Shown: positions 15,319 to 25,477, numbered from the stretch's first letter. The stretch is DNA of 64,000 bases from DYJE01 sp041660385 (GCA_041660385.1 JBAZWJ010000016.1:28494-92493), one strand, 5' to 3'. Notes: generated by a model not told the origin, from the sequence alone. Program-made: numbers and translations.

Positions 15319-15713
15319 TCGTTCTTGATACCCATATCTGGTTCTGGTTTGTCAACGGGGACTTTGATCAGTTTCCGGTTTACTTTCGAGAACGGATTGA
15401 GCAGGCGGCCATGGTCGGTGTTTCTCCTGTTTCCTGTTTTGAAATTGCCCTTGCACGACAGAAAGGGCGGCTTTCTCTGCCCTGTGAAACCCGTCTGTGG
15501 CTAAAGGAAGCTCTTGAACCCGCAGGCATTGATCTTTTTCCACTTTCACCTGACATTTCCTCTATTGCTGTGGATCTGGCCCAAGTACATAAAGACCCCT
15601 TTGACCGTATTATCATCGCAACCGCCCTGGAATACAAGGCCACGTTGGCAAGCATGGACGGTATGTTTTTCAAGTATCCTGAGCTGAATGACTGTTTGAT
15701 GAAAAAAGGATAG
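15306..15713 (+). CDS. PIN-domain toxin, VapC-like
   Basis: A 135-residue PIN protein: IIVLDTHIWFWFVNG (first acidic residue), the Glu in VSPVSCFEIALARQKGRL, and HKDPFDRIIIATALEYKATLASMD with the paired Asp residues. This DTHxWxW subtype is common in VapC-like toxins adjacent to short beta-rich antitoxins. The active-site acids are all present, so it should be a functional ribonuclease. The 3' end directly abuts the decayed sirtuin-type gene, placing the module at the edge of a degraded defence locus. Confidence 0.85.
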   Translation: MSEIIVLDTHIWFWFVNGDFDQFPVYFRERIEQAAMVGVSPVSCFEIALARQKGRLSLPCETRLWLKEALEPAGIDLFPLSPDISSIAVDLAQVHKDPFDRIIIATALEYKATLASMDGMFFKYPELNDCLMKKG

Positions 15714-15715
15714 AT

Positions 15716-17030
15716 ATAACCAAGAATCCGACACAGAAGCTGAATACGTCTGGTCTGGAGTGCCTTGAACATGCTATCCTCAACGGGCCTCCTCGTGAAA
15801 TGTTCAAAGACAACATCGATAATGAGCAATGGAACCAGATTTTGGACCGTGAAATTTGGCTGCGTTTGGCAAAAATCTCCCAGGCAGGAGTGATGTTGGG
15901 GGAAATAGCCAAAACGCGTTTAGGTACTTTATCTGACCAGTATCCTCAATGGAAGATTGCTGAGGACGGACGTGATGAGTTTCCATTCTGGATGGGTGAC
16001 GGTGATGAGAGTCGCAAGTTCGTAAAAACACCACGACCTTATTCAGAGTTGGTGGATTGGCTTAAGAAAAATCCCACCTCGAATCACTGGGAGGAAGAAG
16101 ATGATTGGAAAAAGTGTTGCAGAGACGATTTTGAAGCCACATCCCATGCCTTATCAGAACTGTCAACGGGCGATATCTGGCCGATAGATCGTTGGCGGCA
16201 GGCTCTGCAGGCTTGGTCAGAAGAAAACCTCATCAAATGCTCTTGGCCTTCAGTTGGAACAGTACTTTCCAAAGTTCCTTACGATGTTCTTCAACCTCTT
16301 GTTAATGGGGTCAGTTGGTGGCTGAAAGCTATTTCCAAATCTTTTAATGGTAATGATGAATTGTTTCTGGAACTATGCCGTCGTGTTTTGACCCTGGAGT
16401 ATACAGAGAGTGATGATTCAGAGAATCCAGTCTCACGTGCGATCAATCATCCAGTGGGATACGTGACAGAAGCGCTTCTGAACTGGTGTTTTCAGCAATC
16501 GCCTGAGGATGGGCAAGGATTGCCAGCTGAACTCAGCATCATCTTCACTGATATTTGCAACTCGAACGACGGGAAATATCGACATGGCCGTGTTCTATTA
16601 TCGATTCACATCATTGCTCTATTTCGTTTGGATCGTGAATGGGCTATACAGTATCTCCTGCCTTCGTTCGATTGGAGGCAATCTGAAGTAGAAGCGCGAA
16701 TCGCTTGGGAAGGTTTTCTTTGGTCACCACGGCTCTATCGCCCCTTAATGGAATTGATCAAAAAACCATTTTTGGATACAGCGGTTCACTATGAAAAAAT
16801 TGGCGCTTTTGGTCAGCAGTACGCTACCTTGCTGACATTTGCCGCATTAGATCGATACATTTAACAAATCAGAACTTGCTCAAGCCACCCGTTCTTTACC
16901 ACCAGACGGTCTTCATGATTCGTTACAGGCACTTGTTCTAAAGATTGAAGGGGTTAAAGATGATCGATCATTCTATTGGCAAAACCGTGTTGCTCCATAC
17001 ATGGAAAAGATCTGGCCCAAATCTCGTGAT
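15716..17030 (+). pseudogene. Remnant of a Dsr1/DUF4020-like antiphage protein gene (frameshifted, truncated)
   Basis: One frame is open from the end of vapC to 16864 (readable from about DITKNPTQKLN, with an internal ATG at 15800). It contains ILDREIWLRLAKISQAG, ALSELSTGDIWPIDRWRQAL, HPVGYVTEALLNWCF, LFRLDREWAIQYLLPSFDW and EARIAWEGFLWSPRLYRP. At DRYI the frame breaks: dropping back one base (TTT at 16860) continues as NKSELAQATRSLPPDGLHDS and YWQNRVAPYMEKIWPKSRD before resemblance stops near 17030. From memory this text belongs to the DUF4020 C-terminal part of large SIR2-containing antiphage proteins. The SIR2 half and the real C terminus are missing. It is therefore dead. Confidence 0.7.
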
Positions 17031-17385
17031 CACAAAATTCAAGCGGCTTGTGGAGTTTATTCGTCGCAGTGCATAAGAGTTACAGCTGGGCTCTGGGCAG
17101 TAGCCTGTATGTCCCTGTTTTTTTTTGGCACCGTTCAATGATTATAATAAACACATATTAATCGAGGATGATTCACTTTCCGGTTGGAAATTTCCGAGAA
17201 GTGTGATTATAAGGGTTTCACAAACGTCATGGCGGAGTAAGTCCATAAGAGGTTCGGGGGATGGGCTTACGGGTATATCCGAATGATCGTTTTTTTCTAA
17301 GATGAGAAGATAAACATACTTTTAGGTCAAAAGACCTTTTTGCAGACAAACACTTCGGCTCAGGCAGCTGGTGTGTTGGTTTGTA

Positions 17386-17456
17386 TTCATGGGTTCAATG
17401 TTTTCAGGAACGGATCCCATGAAGGTTTTTTTAGTTAATTTAGGGGCATTGAACCC
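17386..17456. repeat. Overlapping inverted repeats (alternative hairpins)
   Basis: GGGTTCAATG (17391-17400) pairs with CATTGAACCC (17447-17456), while TTCATGGG (17386-17393) can instead pair with CCCATGAA (17416-17423). The two structures exclude each other. No gene is convincingly attached. The remainder of 17031-17390 shows no gene or element I recognise. Confidence 0.4.
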
Positions 17457-17623
17457 CTTATGTATGGATTGTTTTTTCGGGTAGAAAAAGATGAAAGATG
17501 ACGTTTTCCACATTCCCGGTTCAAACCTGAACGGCTTTTCAGTCGTCAGTGCGTTTCATAAATCCGGTTATTCTTTCTTTTCTGTTGTTCCCGTTGCTCG
17601 CTGCTTATTTATCATGCTTAAAA

Positions 17624-17766
17624 AAAACGATCCGAGTTTTATTCCCGGCGTCCTGCGTAGTTCAGAAACTCTAGAAAAAGCCTATTAGTTACACATTCCA
17701 GATCGTTCATAACGTTAAACGTTTTTCTGAAAGACCTCCTGCCGGGAATAAAACTCGGGTCGTTTT
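17624..17766. repeat. 143-base element with 26-bp inverted ends
   Basis: The left end (17624-17649, AAAACGATCCGAGTTTTATT then CCCGGC) and right end (17741-17766) are inverted copies over 26 bases with one T:G difference. They enclose 91 bases in which CAGAAA and TTTTCTG can pair further. It has no coding content. It could be a MITE-like non-autonomous element or a large hairpin RNA; TTTTCTTTTG follows the right arm. It lies about 120 bases before mfd. Confidence 0.65.
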
Positions 17767-17887
17767 CTTTTGTAAAACCCCTTGAATTCAATTATGATAG
17801 ACGGTCTTTGGTTATGGCGAAGAACCAAAGAAAAAAGGAATCATGAATTTACGAGATTCCATAACGATATGAGGCTTTGTTTTTTTG

Positions 17888-20800
17888 ATGATATCGATTG
17901 ACCAGATAGCACGGGACCTTTCGGAAAGGTTGAAAGATGACAGGGCGGAAATCCGCCTGAGTTGTTTTTCAGGTTCTGAACAGGGATTTTTGATCAGCGC
18001 GTTGAAGGGCAAGGTGAAAGGCCCGATTATTCTTGTTTCACCGGACAGGGTTGATGCGGAAAAACGGATGAACGATCTTGCTTTTTTTCTGGTCGGAGAC
18101 AAGGATCCGTTCACCTGGTTTCCGGCTAACACTCTGGTTCCGCTGAAATCCTTGTCCTACCAGTCAGACACGGTGGCGGAAAGGATGCGGATTCTGAACC
18201 TCCTTGCAGGCGGCGATGTGCCGGATATTCTGGTGGTGACGCCGGAAGCCCTGATTCAACGGCTGATCCCCAGAAAAGAGCTGCTGGATTTCACCGATAT
18301 CGTCATGGTGAACGAGGATGTGGATCTGGATCATCTTGTTTCAAAATTTATTTCAGGGGGTTACACACGAACAGCCATTGTGGAGGAGCCCGGTGATTTT
18401 TCCGTTCGTGGCGGGATTATTGACTTTTTTTCACCCATGTACGCCCATCCTGTGAGGATGGAATTATACGGGGATACGGTGGAATCTTTACGTTTTTTTG
18501 CCGTGGCCAGCCAGCGGAAGATTGACAGCCTCAGCGAAGCCCTGATTGTTCCGGTGCGGGAGACGATTCTTAAACGCTCGGATATGGATGAAATCATCAA
18601 CCGGGTGAGAAAACAGGCCTCCATTTCCGCTGTCCCAGTGTCCAAGGTCAGAAACATCGTGGATCTGATCAAAGGGGAAGGTGGGGCAGGTGAAGCGGAG
18701 AACCTGCTGCCCCTGGTTTATCCTGAAACCGACACATTTTTTGATTACATTCCCCCTTCGGCGGTGTTCATCCTTGGGGGCGGTGAAGATATCCGGCAAA
18801 CCACAGAGCAGTTCCTGGAAAAAGCTGATGGGAATTACCAGAGGGCCATTCAAGAAAAACGGCTCTGTGTTGAACCGGAACGGTTGTATCTGGGCTGGAA
18901 TGAAATAAAAGAACGGCTGAGCCGTTTCAGACAGGTCTCGTTCCATGAGTTCCAGGTTGAAAAATCCCAGGCTGGTGAAAACCGCAATGCCGTCCATTAC
19001 GCCATCGGAGAAAACAGGGCAGTGAGTACGGAATTAAAGACACGGTCTTCGGTGGATAACCCCTTGCAGCCTCTGGTTCGATGGATCGAAGAAAAGAAAG
19101 AGCAGTCGTACACCACCCTGCTGGCTGTGAGCACACGGTCACAAGCCGAAAGGCTCCGGGAGCTTTTAGGTCCCTATGGCATGGACCCTCCCATATTTGA
19201 ACATATCCCTGATCTTGAGAGGACAAGAGGCTTGTTGCTGATCTGCATCGGGCTTTTGTCACAGGGTTTTGTCTGGCCTGAAACAGGGTTTGCCGTGATC
19301 ACCGAAGACGAGATTTTCGGTGCCAAACGGCGTGTGAACCGAAGTGCATCACGGATCAAAGCCAAGGATTTTCTTTCGTTCAGCGAGCTGAAAGAAGGGG
19401 ATTACGTGGTCCATTCGGAACACGGCATCGGGCGCTATGAAGGCATTTCCAAAATCACCTTTAAAGGCGTCACCGGTGATTTTCTCCACGTGGTTTACAA
19501 GGATGATGACAAGCTGTACCTGCCCGTGGAACGGATGGGGATGATCCAGAAGTACATCGGAGTCGAAGGCTACGTCCCGGCCATGGACAAGATGGGCGGG
19601 AAATCCTGGGACAAGGTCAAGGAAAAGGCCAAACGGGAAGTTGAAAAAATTGCAGGTGAGCTGCTGAACCTCTACGCCGAACGGAAAGTCAAACCGGGTT
19701 ACGCCTTTTCCCATGCCGACAGCTATTTCAGGGATTTTGAAGCCGGTTTCGAATACGAGGAAACGCCGGGGCAGATTGCTGCCATTGAAGATGTGGTGGC
19801 TGACATGGAAAACGATACACCCATGGACAGGCTGGTCTGCGGCGATGTGGGTTACGGAAAAACGGAGGTAGCACTCCGGGCCACATTCAAAGCAGTGAAC
19901 GACGGCAAGCAGGTGGCGGTTCTCGTGCCCACCACCATTCTTGCCGAGCAACATCTGAAAACATTTACCGAACGGTTTCAGCGCTATCCGGTAAGGGTGG
20001 AAGGCTTGAGTCGTTTCAAAAGCAGGACTAAGCAGAACGACATCGTTGAAGCCCTGGCCCAGGGCAAGGTGGATGTGGTGGTGGGAACCCACAGACTTCT
20101 TTCCGAAGACATTCATTTCAGGGATCTGGGCCTGGTGGTGGTGGACGAAGAACAGCGCTTCGGAGTCAAGCACAAGGAACGGTTGAAAAAACTCAGGAAT
20201 ACCGTGGATGTTCTGACGTTGACAGCCACACCGATCCCCAGAACACTTCATATGGCCATGACCGGGATCAGGGACATCAGCGTGATCACGACCCCGCCTG
20301 AAAAAAGGCAGTCCATTATTACATACGTGGCCGAATTCGATGACGCGGTGATCACCGAAGGCATCAAAAAGGAGCTGGACCGTAAAGGTCAGATTTTCTT
20401 TGTCCATAATCATGTGAAAAGCATTGACCGGATCAACGATCATTTGAAAAGTCTTGTTCCCGAAGTTCGGACAGCCGTTGCCCATGGCCAGATGAAAGAA
20501 CAGGATCTGGAAAAAGTGATGATGCAGTTTGTGAACCGGGACATTGATCTTCTGGTGTGCACCACCATCATCGAATCAGGTCTGGATATTCCGGCGGCTA
20601 ACACCATGTTCATCAACAAGGCCGACAGGTTCGGTCTTTCCCAGATGTACCAGCTTCGGGGAAGAATCGGGCGAAGCGAAGAACAGGCCTATGCCTATCT
20701 TTTTGTTCCAGAAGACAACGCTCTGTCACGGGATGCACGGAAGCGGCTCCGGGTACTTATGGAGTACAGCGACCTTGGGGCCGGTTTCCAGATCGCCATG

Positions 20801-21391
20801 AGTGATCTCCAGATCAGAGGTGGTGGTGCGGCATTGGGCGCGTCCCAGAGCGGACATATCGCAGCAGTGGGTTACGACATGTTTTTGCGGCTGATGGAAG
20901 AAGCTATGTCCGACATCAAGGGTGAACCCCAGGTGGAGGAACTGGAACCGGAAATCAACGTCCAGATGTCGGCCTATTTTTCCGAAGAGTACATTCCATC
21001 TCTGGATCAGCGGCTGATGCTTTACCGGCGTCTTTCAGGATTCGTAGATTTGAAGGACCTTTCCGATGTCAGGGATGAACTCATCGACCGCTATGGCGAA
21101 ATGCCCGAAGAAGCCCAGAACATGCTGCTCAAGATTATGCTGAAAATCATGGCTGTGAAAGCGGGGATCAAACGGCTGGACGTATCCGCTCAGCAGATGA
21201 ACGCGACTTTTTCCGAACGCCATCAGAAAAATCCCCAGAACATCGTGAACCTGGTGATGCCGGAGCCGGACCGTTTCGAACTCACACCCGAATGCGTCTT
21301 AAAGGTGAAACTGCCCAAGGCGAGTACGCCCGCGCTTCTTTCTCATATCAAAAAAGTCTTGAAAGACATTGCCCAGCATGTGAATGGATGA
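17888..21391 (+). CDS. mfd: Transcription-repair coupling factor Mfd
   Basis: A 1167-residue DNA translocase that removes RNA polymerase stalled at lesions and recruits UvrAB. Domains in order: the UvrB-like N-terminal region (CFSGSEQGFLISALKG, FFSPMYAHPVRMELYGDTVE, residues about 1-350); the RNA-polymerase-interacting CarD-like domain (DYVVHSEHGIGRYEG, DFLHVVYKDDDKLYLPVERM, about 495-560); the RecG-like motor with Walker A CGDVGYGKTEVALRA (about 653), DEEQ box VVVDEEQRFGVKHKE (about 752), TLTATPIPRTLHM and QLRGRIGRSEEQAYAYL; and the C-terminal TRCF domain (SEEYIPSLDQRLMLYRRLSG). Length is normal. ATG 17888 is preferred over the in-frame TTG one codon earlier. Confidence 0.97.
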   Translation: MISIDQIARDLSERLKDDRAEIRLSCFSGSEQGFLISALKGKVKGPIILVSPDRVDAEKRMNDLAFFLVGDKDPFTWFPANTLVPLKSLSYQSDTVAERMRILNLLAGGDVPDILVVTPEALIQRLIPRKELLDFTDIVMVNEDVDLDHLVSKFISGGYTRTAIVEEPGDFSVRGGIIDFFSPMYAHPVRMELYGDTVESLRFFAVASQRKIDSLSEALIVPVRETILKRSDMDEIINRVRKQASISAVPVSKVRNIVDLIKGEGGAGEAENLLPLVYPETDTFFDYIPPSAVFILGGGEDIRQTTEQFLEKADGNYQRAIQEKRLCVEPERLYLGWNEIKERLSRFRQVSFHEFQVEKSQAGENRNAVHYAIGENRAVSTELKTRSSVDNPLQPLVRWIEEKKEQSYTTLLAVSTRSQAERLRELLGPYGMDPPIFEHIPDLERTRGLLLICIGLLSQGFVWPETGFAVITEDEIFGAKRRVNRSASRIKAKDFLSFSELKEGDYVVHSEHGIGRYEGISKITFKGVTGDFLHVVYKDDDKLYLPVERMGMIQKYIGVEGYVPAMDKMGGKSWDKVKEKAKREVEKIAGELLNLYAERKVKPGYAFSHADSYFRDFEAGFEYEETPGQIAAIEDVVADMENDTPMDRLVCGDVGYGKTEVALRATFKAVNDGKQVAVLVPTTILAEQHLKTFTERFQRYPVRVEGLSRFKSRTKQNDIVEALAQGKVDVVVGTHRLLSEDIHFRDLGLVVVDEEQRFGVKHKERLKKLRNTVDVLTLTATPIPRTLHMAMTGIRDISVITTPPEKRQSIITYVAEFDDAVITEGIKKELDRKGQIFFVHNHVKSIDRINDHLKSLVPEVRTAVAHGQMKEQDLEKVMMQFVNRDIDLLVCTTIIESGLDIPAANTMFINKADRFGLSQMYQLRGRIGRSEEQAYAYLFVPEDNALSRDARKRLRVLMEYSDLGAGFQIAMSDLQIRGGGAALGASQSGHIAAVGYDMFLRLMEEAMSDIKGEPQVEELEPEINVQMSAYFSEEYIPSLDQRLMLYRRLSGFVDLKDLSDVRDELIDRYGEMPEEAQNMLLKIMLKIMAVKAGIKRLDVSAQQMNATFSERHQKNPQNIVNLVMPEPDRFELTPECVLKVKLPKASTPALLSHIKKVLKDIAQHVNG

Positions 21392-21511
21392 AGGTGGATT
21401 ATTCGATTGATGTTCACAGTGAAATGTGGGAAAAGAAGGTGGGCTTTCAAAGCGAAAGCCTTGTGGAATGAGATGATAATCACGACCGGAATACGGGGTA
21501 AAAATAAAAAG

Positions 21512-22180
21512 ATGGAAAAGATCAAAAGATACACGGCAGTTATGCTTATGGCCGGGCTGATGGTTTTAACGGGTGGTTTTACGTCCATGGCCGAAGACCT
21601 TGAGGTCGTTGACCGCATTGTGGCTATTGTCAACGATGAAATTATTACCTATACCATGGTGAATGAGGCGTTTGTTCCCTATGAAAAAACAATCAGGGCA
21701 AAGGGCTACCCATTGGACAAGGAGATCGAACTTCGGTTCAAAATCAGGAGTAATCTGATCCAGCAGTTGATCGATCAGGAAATTACAAATCAGGCTGTTA
21801 AGAAAGCCCAGATCAGTATCAGCGACGGAGAGGTTGACAACTACATTGAGCGGATCAAGCAGACAAATTCGTTTACAGATGAAGATCTAAGGGAAATGCT
21901 TGAAAAAGAAGGGGTTGAGCTTGAGCAGTACAAAAAGGAAATCAAAAATATTCTGCTCAGAAACAAGCTGATCCAGTATGAGATCAAATCCAGAATCGTC
22001 GTGACCCAGAAAGAGATCGACGATTACTATGAAAAGAATAAAGACAAATTCGCAGACAAGAAGAAGGAAGAGGTTTCTGAGCTCATTGGAGACAAAATCT
22101 ATGAGCTTCAATCCAAAGAAAAATTTGACAAATGGGTTGCTAATCTTCGTGAGCAATCTCAGATCAAGATTAACGAATGA
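21512..22180 (+). CDS. SurA-N-domain periplasmic chaperone-like protein without PPIase domain
   Basis: A 222-residue secreted protein. The signal peptide is MEKIKRYTAVMLMAGLMVLTG to about SMAED, followed by VVDRIVAIVNDEIITYTMVNEAF, the opening of SurA-type outer-membrane-protein chaperones, and long helices rich in Lys and Glu up to REQSQIKINE. The parvulin PPIase domain normally inserted before the last helix is absent, so only chaperone activity is expected. Start chosen at 21512, where the signal peptide begins. It follows mfd by 120 bases and precedes a rodZ-like gene. It may assist the many beta-barrel proteins encoded elsewhere in this window. Confidence 0.8.
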   Translation: MEKIKRYTAVMLMAGLMVLTGGFTSMAEDLEVVDRIVAIVNDEIITYTMVNEAFVPYEKTIRAKGYPLDKEIELRFKIRSNLIQQLIDQEITNQAVKKAQISISDGEVDNYIERIKQTNSFTDEDLREMLEKEGVELEQYKKEIKNILLRNKLIQYEIKSRIVVTQKEIDDYYEKNKDKFADKKKEEVSELIGDKIYELQSKEKFDKWVANLREQSQIKINE

Positions 22181-22241
22181 AATTCTGAGACATAAGATAA
22201 ACGATCAATAGACAATACATGCAACGCATGATGTATAAAAA

Positions 22242-23096
22242 ATGGTGAATAAAAAAATGATAGACTACATAGAAAATAATCATGACGATCTTCCGAGAGC
22301 TGAAGATTCCAAGTTGTCGTTTGGTCCTTACCTGAAAAAGGTCAGGCTGGAAAAAGAGATGAGCATTGAGGATATTATGGATTACTCCAAGATATCCAAA
22401 CATATGGTCCTGCAAATCGAAGCGGAAAATTTTTCAAAGCTGCCGGAGCCTGTTTATCTGAAAGGATTTCTGAAAACTTACGCCAAGGCTGTAGGGATCG
22501 ATCCCATTGATATCATTGAGCGTTACAACAGGTCTTTGAACAAGGTGCCCAGCACAACAGAAACCTCCCGTGACAATCTTGGAATCAGGAGGGTATCTTA
22601 CAAGACCGTCAAACCGCCCAGAGAAGAAAGAAAAGGCGGTTCCATGATATGGCTGATGTTTATTTTTCTTGTGGTCGCTTTGGTGATAGGCGCTTTTGTT
22701 TATAGCAATTACACAAAAAGTGCGGATGAAAAACTGGCTGAAACGGTTCAGACAACCCAGGATCCAGTGGCGGTGACGGAAACACCCGCATCCCCATCGA
22801 CTGCAACGAATCAGGCAGCAGATGAGGCGGCCAAGGGAAAAATGGAAAACAACGTCCCGTTGGAAGGATTTCATCTGGAAGTGGTCTGCGTCGAGGCGAC
22901 CACCGTTAAAGTCAGTGTGGATGGTGGATCTCCTGACCAATACACGATGAAGCCTCAAGATCATATTGATCTTAACGCCAAAAGCATGTTCAATATTCTG
23001 ATTGACAACAAATGCGGCGTAAATCTGTTTCTCAACAACAACCCGGTGACCTTACCGGGAAAATGCGGCCAGTCTGTGAACATTCAGTTGCCCTGA
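22242..23096 (+). CDS. RodZ-like membrane protein with Xre helix-turn-helix
   Basis: A 284-residue bitopic protein. The cytoplasmic N terminus has a helix-turn-helix (LSFGPYLKKVRLEKEMSIED through LPEPVYLKGFLKTYAKAVG), the hallmark of RodZ, which links MreB to the cell envelope. A basic linker leads to one membrane helix (MIWLMFIFLVVALVIGAFVY, about residues 132-151). The periplasmic part ends in a DUF4115-type beta domain (EVVCVEATTVKVSVDGGSPD to LPGKCGQSVNIQLP). The order matches RodZ throughout. The first codons are uncertain because both 22242 and 22257 are ATG and no clear ribosome site is present. Confidence 0.85.
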   Translation: MVNKKMIDYIENNHDDLPRAEDSKLSFGPYLKKVRLEKEMSIEDIMDYSKISKHMVLQIEAENFSKLPEPVYLKGFLKTYAKAVGIDPIDIIERYNRSLNKVPSTTETSRDNLGIRRVSYKTVKPPREERKGGSMIWLMFIFLVVALVIGAFVYSNYTKSADEKLAETVQTTQDPVAVTETPASPSTATNQAADEAAKGKMENNVPLEGFHLEVVCVEATTVKVSVDGGSPDQYTMKPQDHIDLNAKSMFNILIDNKCGVNLFLNNNPVTLPGKCGQSVNIQLP

Positions 23097-23293
23097 TAGA
23101 CGCGTACTGGGTTTAAGCAGGTGACCCATTGCATGAAGGTGAACTGAATCCACATTGGCAGCAGAACGGAATGAAAATGGCTCTATAGCAAAGAGGAGGT
23201 TCCAAAACGTTCTGATATTCATGATCCGGGCGTTTTGAAGCAGCCTCTTGTTTTTTTATCAACGTCTGCGATGAAGGCGAAAAGGTGTGGTCT

Positions 23294-24652
23294 ATGGCGA
23301 ACGACCGGAACACAATCCTCAATGAAACCATTAAACGGCTGCTCAGAAGGGATGCCACAACCCATCTGAAAAAAATAGTCAACAAGGCCCATGCGGCGGA
23401 CCTTTCCCTTGTCTTCCGATCCTTACCTCTTGAACACCAGCGGAAGCTGTTCGATCTGATCAACGATATCGAACAAAAAGCCTTTCTGATCAGCGAACTT
23501 GAAGAGTATACGTTTCTTGACCTGATTGATCACCTTACCATTGATGAGTGTGTTGAAATATTCAACCACATGCCCGCCGATGACGTGGCTGACCTTATCA
23601 GCAAGCTTCCCCAGGAAAAGGCAGACCTGATCCTCAAAAAAATGAATACCGAGGATTCGGAAGAGGTGGAAGAGCTGCTCCGCTACGATAAAGATACGGC
23701 GGGTGGTATCATGGTGCCTGATTTCATTGCGTTGAGAGAAATTTCAACGGCAAGGGAAGCCATCGAATCCATCCAGAAAGATTACCATGACGTTGAGATG
23801 CCGTTTTATCTTTATGTGGTGGATGAATCGGATCGTCTCCTGGGCGTTGTTTCTCTAAGGCAGCTCGTTGTTGTAAAGCCCAACACGCCGCTCAAGGATT
23901 TTATGGCCCGGGACATTTTTTCTGTTCGGACCGATACGGACCAGGAGGAGGTGGCCAAATTGGTTGCCCGATACGACATTCTTGCCGTTCCTGTTGTGGA
24001 CGATCAGAACAGGCTGGTGGGTATCGTTACCGTGGATGACGTTATTGACATCTTCCGGCGTGAGGCCACAGAAGATATCTTGAAAATGGCCGGTGTGGGC
24101 GAGGATTTTCTGGAAACCCAGTCCATACTCAAAAGTACGAGAGTCCGACTCCCCTGGCTGTTTGCCAGCTGTCTTGGTGGGGTGCTGGCATCCATGGTGA
24201 TCAGCCATTTCGAAGGGGGACTGTCCCATTTTATATTTCTTGCACCGTTTATTCCCGTTATCACAGGTATGGGCGGTAATGTGGGAGCCCAGTCGTCCAC
24301 CATCGTTGTCCGAGGTCTTGCCACCGGCCGTCTTGATGTGAGAGATATCTGGTCAGTCGTTTCCAAGCAGCTTACTGTTGGCGTTATCCTCGGGCTGATC
24401 TACGGAGGGTTTCTCGGTGTTGTGGCGAGATTTCGTTTTCACCAGGACGTTTCAGCCGGTCTTCTGGCTCTGGTGGTGGGAATTTCCGTGATCTGCTCCA
24501 TGTCACTTGCGGCTCTTATGGGTTCCCTTGTCCCCATGGTTTTCAGGCGGATCAACATTGACCCTGCCGTGGCGTCCGGTCCCTTTATATCCACATCCAT
24601 TGACGTGGTGGGGATATTCATTTATCTGTCCATTGCAACGATTCTTTTGTGA
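23294..24652 (+). CDS. mgtE: Magnesium transporter MgtE
   Basis: A 452-residue Mg2+ channel. The N-terminal MgtE superhelical domain (LEHQRKLFDLINDIEQ, MPADDVADLISKLPQEKAD) is followed by two CBS domains (MVPDFIALREISTAREAIES and FMARDIFSVRTDTDQEEVAK), a plug helix, then five membrane helices starting near RVRLPWLFASCLGGVLASMV. The pore motif PVITGMGGNVGAQSSTIVVRG is intact. Start chosen at ATG 23294, with AAAGGTG seven bases upstream; GTG 23285 is in frame. It ends seven bases before recO, so the two are probably co-transcribed. Confidence 0.95.
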   Translation: MANDRNTILNETIKRLLRRDATTHLKKIVNKAHAADLSLVFRSLPLEHQRKLFDLINDIEQKAFLISELEEYTFLDLIDHLTIDECVEIFNHMPADDVADLISKLPQEKADLILKKMNTEDSEEVEELLRYDKDTAGGIMVPDFIALREISTAREAIESIQKDYHDVEMPFYLYVVDESDRLLGVVSLRQLVVVKPNTPLKDFMARDIFSVRTDTDQEEVAKLVARYDILAVPVVDDQNRLVGIVTVDDVIDIFRREATEDILKMAGVGEDFLETQSILKSTRVRLPWLFASCLGGVLASMVISHFEGGLSHFIFLAPFIPVITGMGGNVGAQSSTIVVRGLATGRLDVRDIWSVVSKQLTVGVILGLIYGGFLGVVARFRFHQDVSAGLLALVVGISVICSMSLAALMGSLVPMVFRRINIDPAVASGPFISTSIDVVGIFIYLSIATILL

Positions 24653-24658
24653 TGGTTC

Positions 24659-25438
24659 ATGAAACCATCCGACGACGCTCTGATATACAACACGGAAGCC
24701 ATTGTAATACGCCGTGTGGATTACGGGGATCATGATGTGATTCTGACCGTTTTGACCCGTCATAAAGGTAAACTCTCGGTGATGGCGAAAAACGCCAGAA
24801 AAAGCGTAAAAAGATTTTCAGGGATTCTCGAACTCTTTTACGCTCTGGACATGGTGGTCCGAGAGAACAGCCGCATGGCATACCTCCAGGAAGCGGCCCT
24901 GATCGAACCCTTCGAAAACATCCGGCAGGACATCCTTAAAACAGCTTACGCCAGCTATTTTTCAGAAATTGTGAACCGCTTTCTCGAAGAAGGAACAAAA
25001 GACGAGTGCGTTTACGTTCTTTTGTTCCATACTTTGGCGGATCTGGCTTCAGGCGAACGGACACCCGAAGAGACCAGTCTGTTTTTTCAGTTGAAGTTCC
25101 TCGGACTTACAGGACATAATCCGGAACTGGCGGCTTGTCTCGTCTGCAAAAAAGACCTGGACAGCATGGATCAGGTCCGGGTTCTTTTCGATATCGGGCA
25201 GGGCGGCATACTCTGTAAAACCTGTGGAAGAAAAACGCCCGTCACCCTTGAGCTCTCCAAGGGGATGCTGAAACAGATGATCTGGTATGGAGAAACCGAG
25301 CCTGGAAAAAATTCGGTGATCCGGTTTTCACGGCAGACGCTTATGGAAAGTCTTCGTTTTCTTGAGCGCTTTCTGCCGTTTCATCTGGAAAAAGAATTGA
25401 TGAGTCTGAAGTTTTTAAATACCATTCGTGGCGGATGA
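24659..25438 (+). CDS. recO: DNA repair protein RecO
   Basis: A 259-residue recombination mediator that helps load RecA at single-stranded gaps. The N-terminal OB fold is visible in YNTEAIVIRRVDYGDHDVIL and GKLSVMAKNARKSVKRFSG. The C-terminal part carries the four-cysteine zinc site of the family (ACLVCKKDLDS and GGILCKTCGRKTP). The length is typical. It overlaps nothing but follows mgtE by six bases. Confidence 0.95.
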   Translation: MKPSDDALIYNTEAIVIRRVDYGDHDVILTVLTRHKGKLSVMAKNARKSVKRFSGILELFYALDMVVRENSRMAYLQEAALIEPFENIRQDILKTAYASYFSEIVNRFLEEGTKDECVYVLLFHTLADLASGERTPEETSLFFQLKFLGLTGHNPELAACLVCKKDLDSMDQVRVLFDIGQGGILCKTCGRKTPVTLELSKGMLKQMIWYGETEPGKNSVIRFSRQTLMESLRFLERFLPFHLEKELMSLKFLNTIRGG

Positions 25439-25477
25439 TATGCACCGTCAATTTAAAATGAATGAAAAATAATGAAA

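Noticed and set aside
17491..17688. A 65-codon open frame before mfd
   Set aside because: Its second half is one arm of the 26-bp inverted repeat element and no family is recognisable.
19349..20485. A 378-codon open frame on the minus strand inside mfd
   Set aside because: It lies wholly within the strongly conserved motor region of mfd, is rich in His, Phe and Asn as expected of a reverse-frame shadow, and has no recognisable domain.
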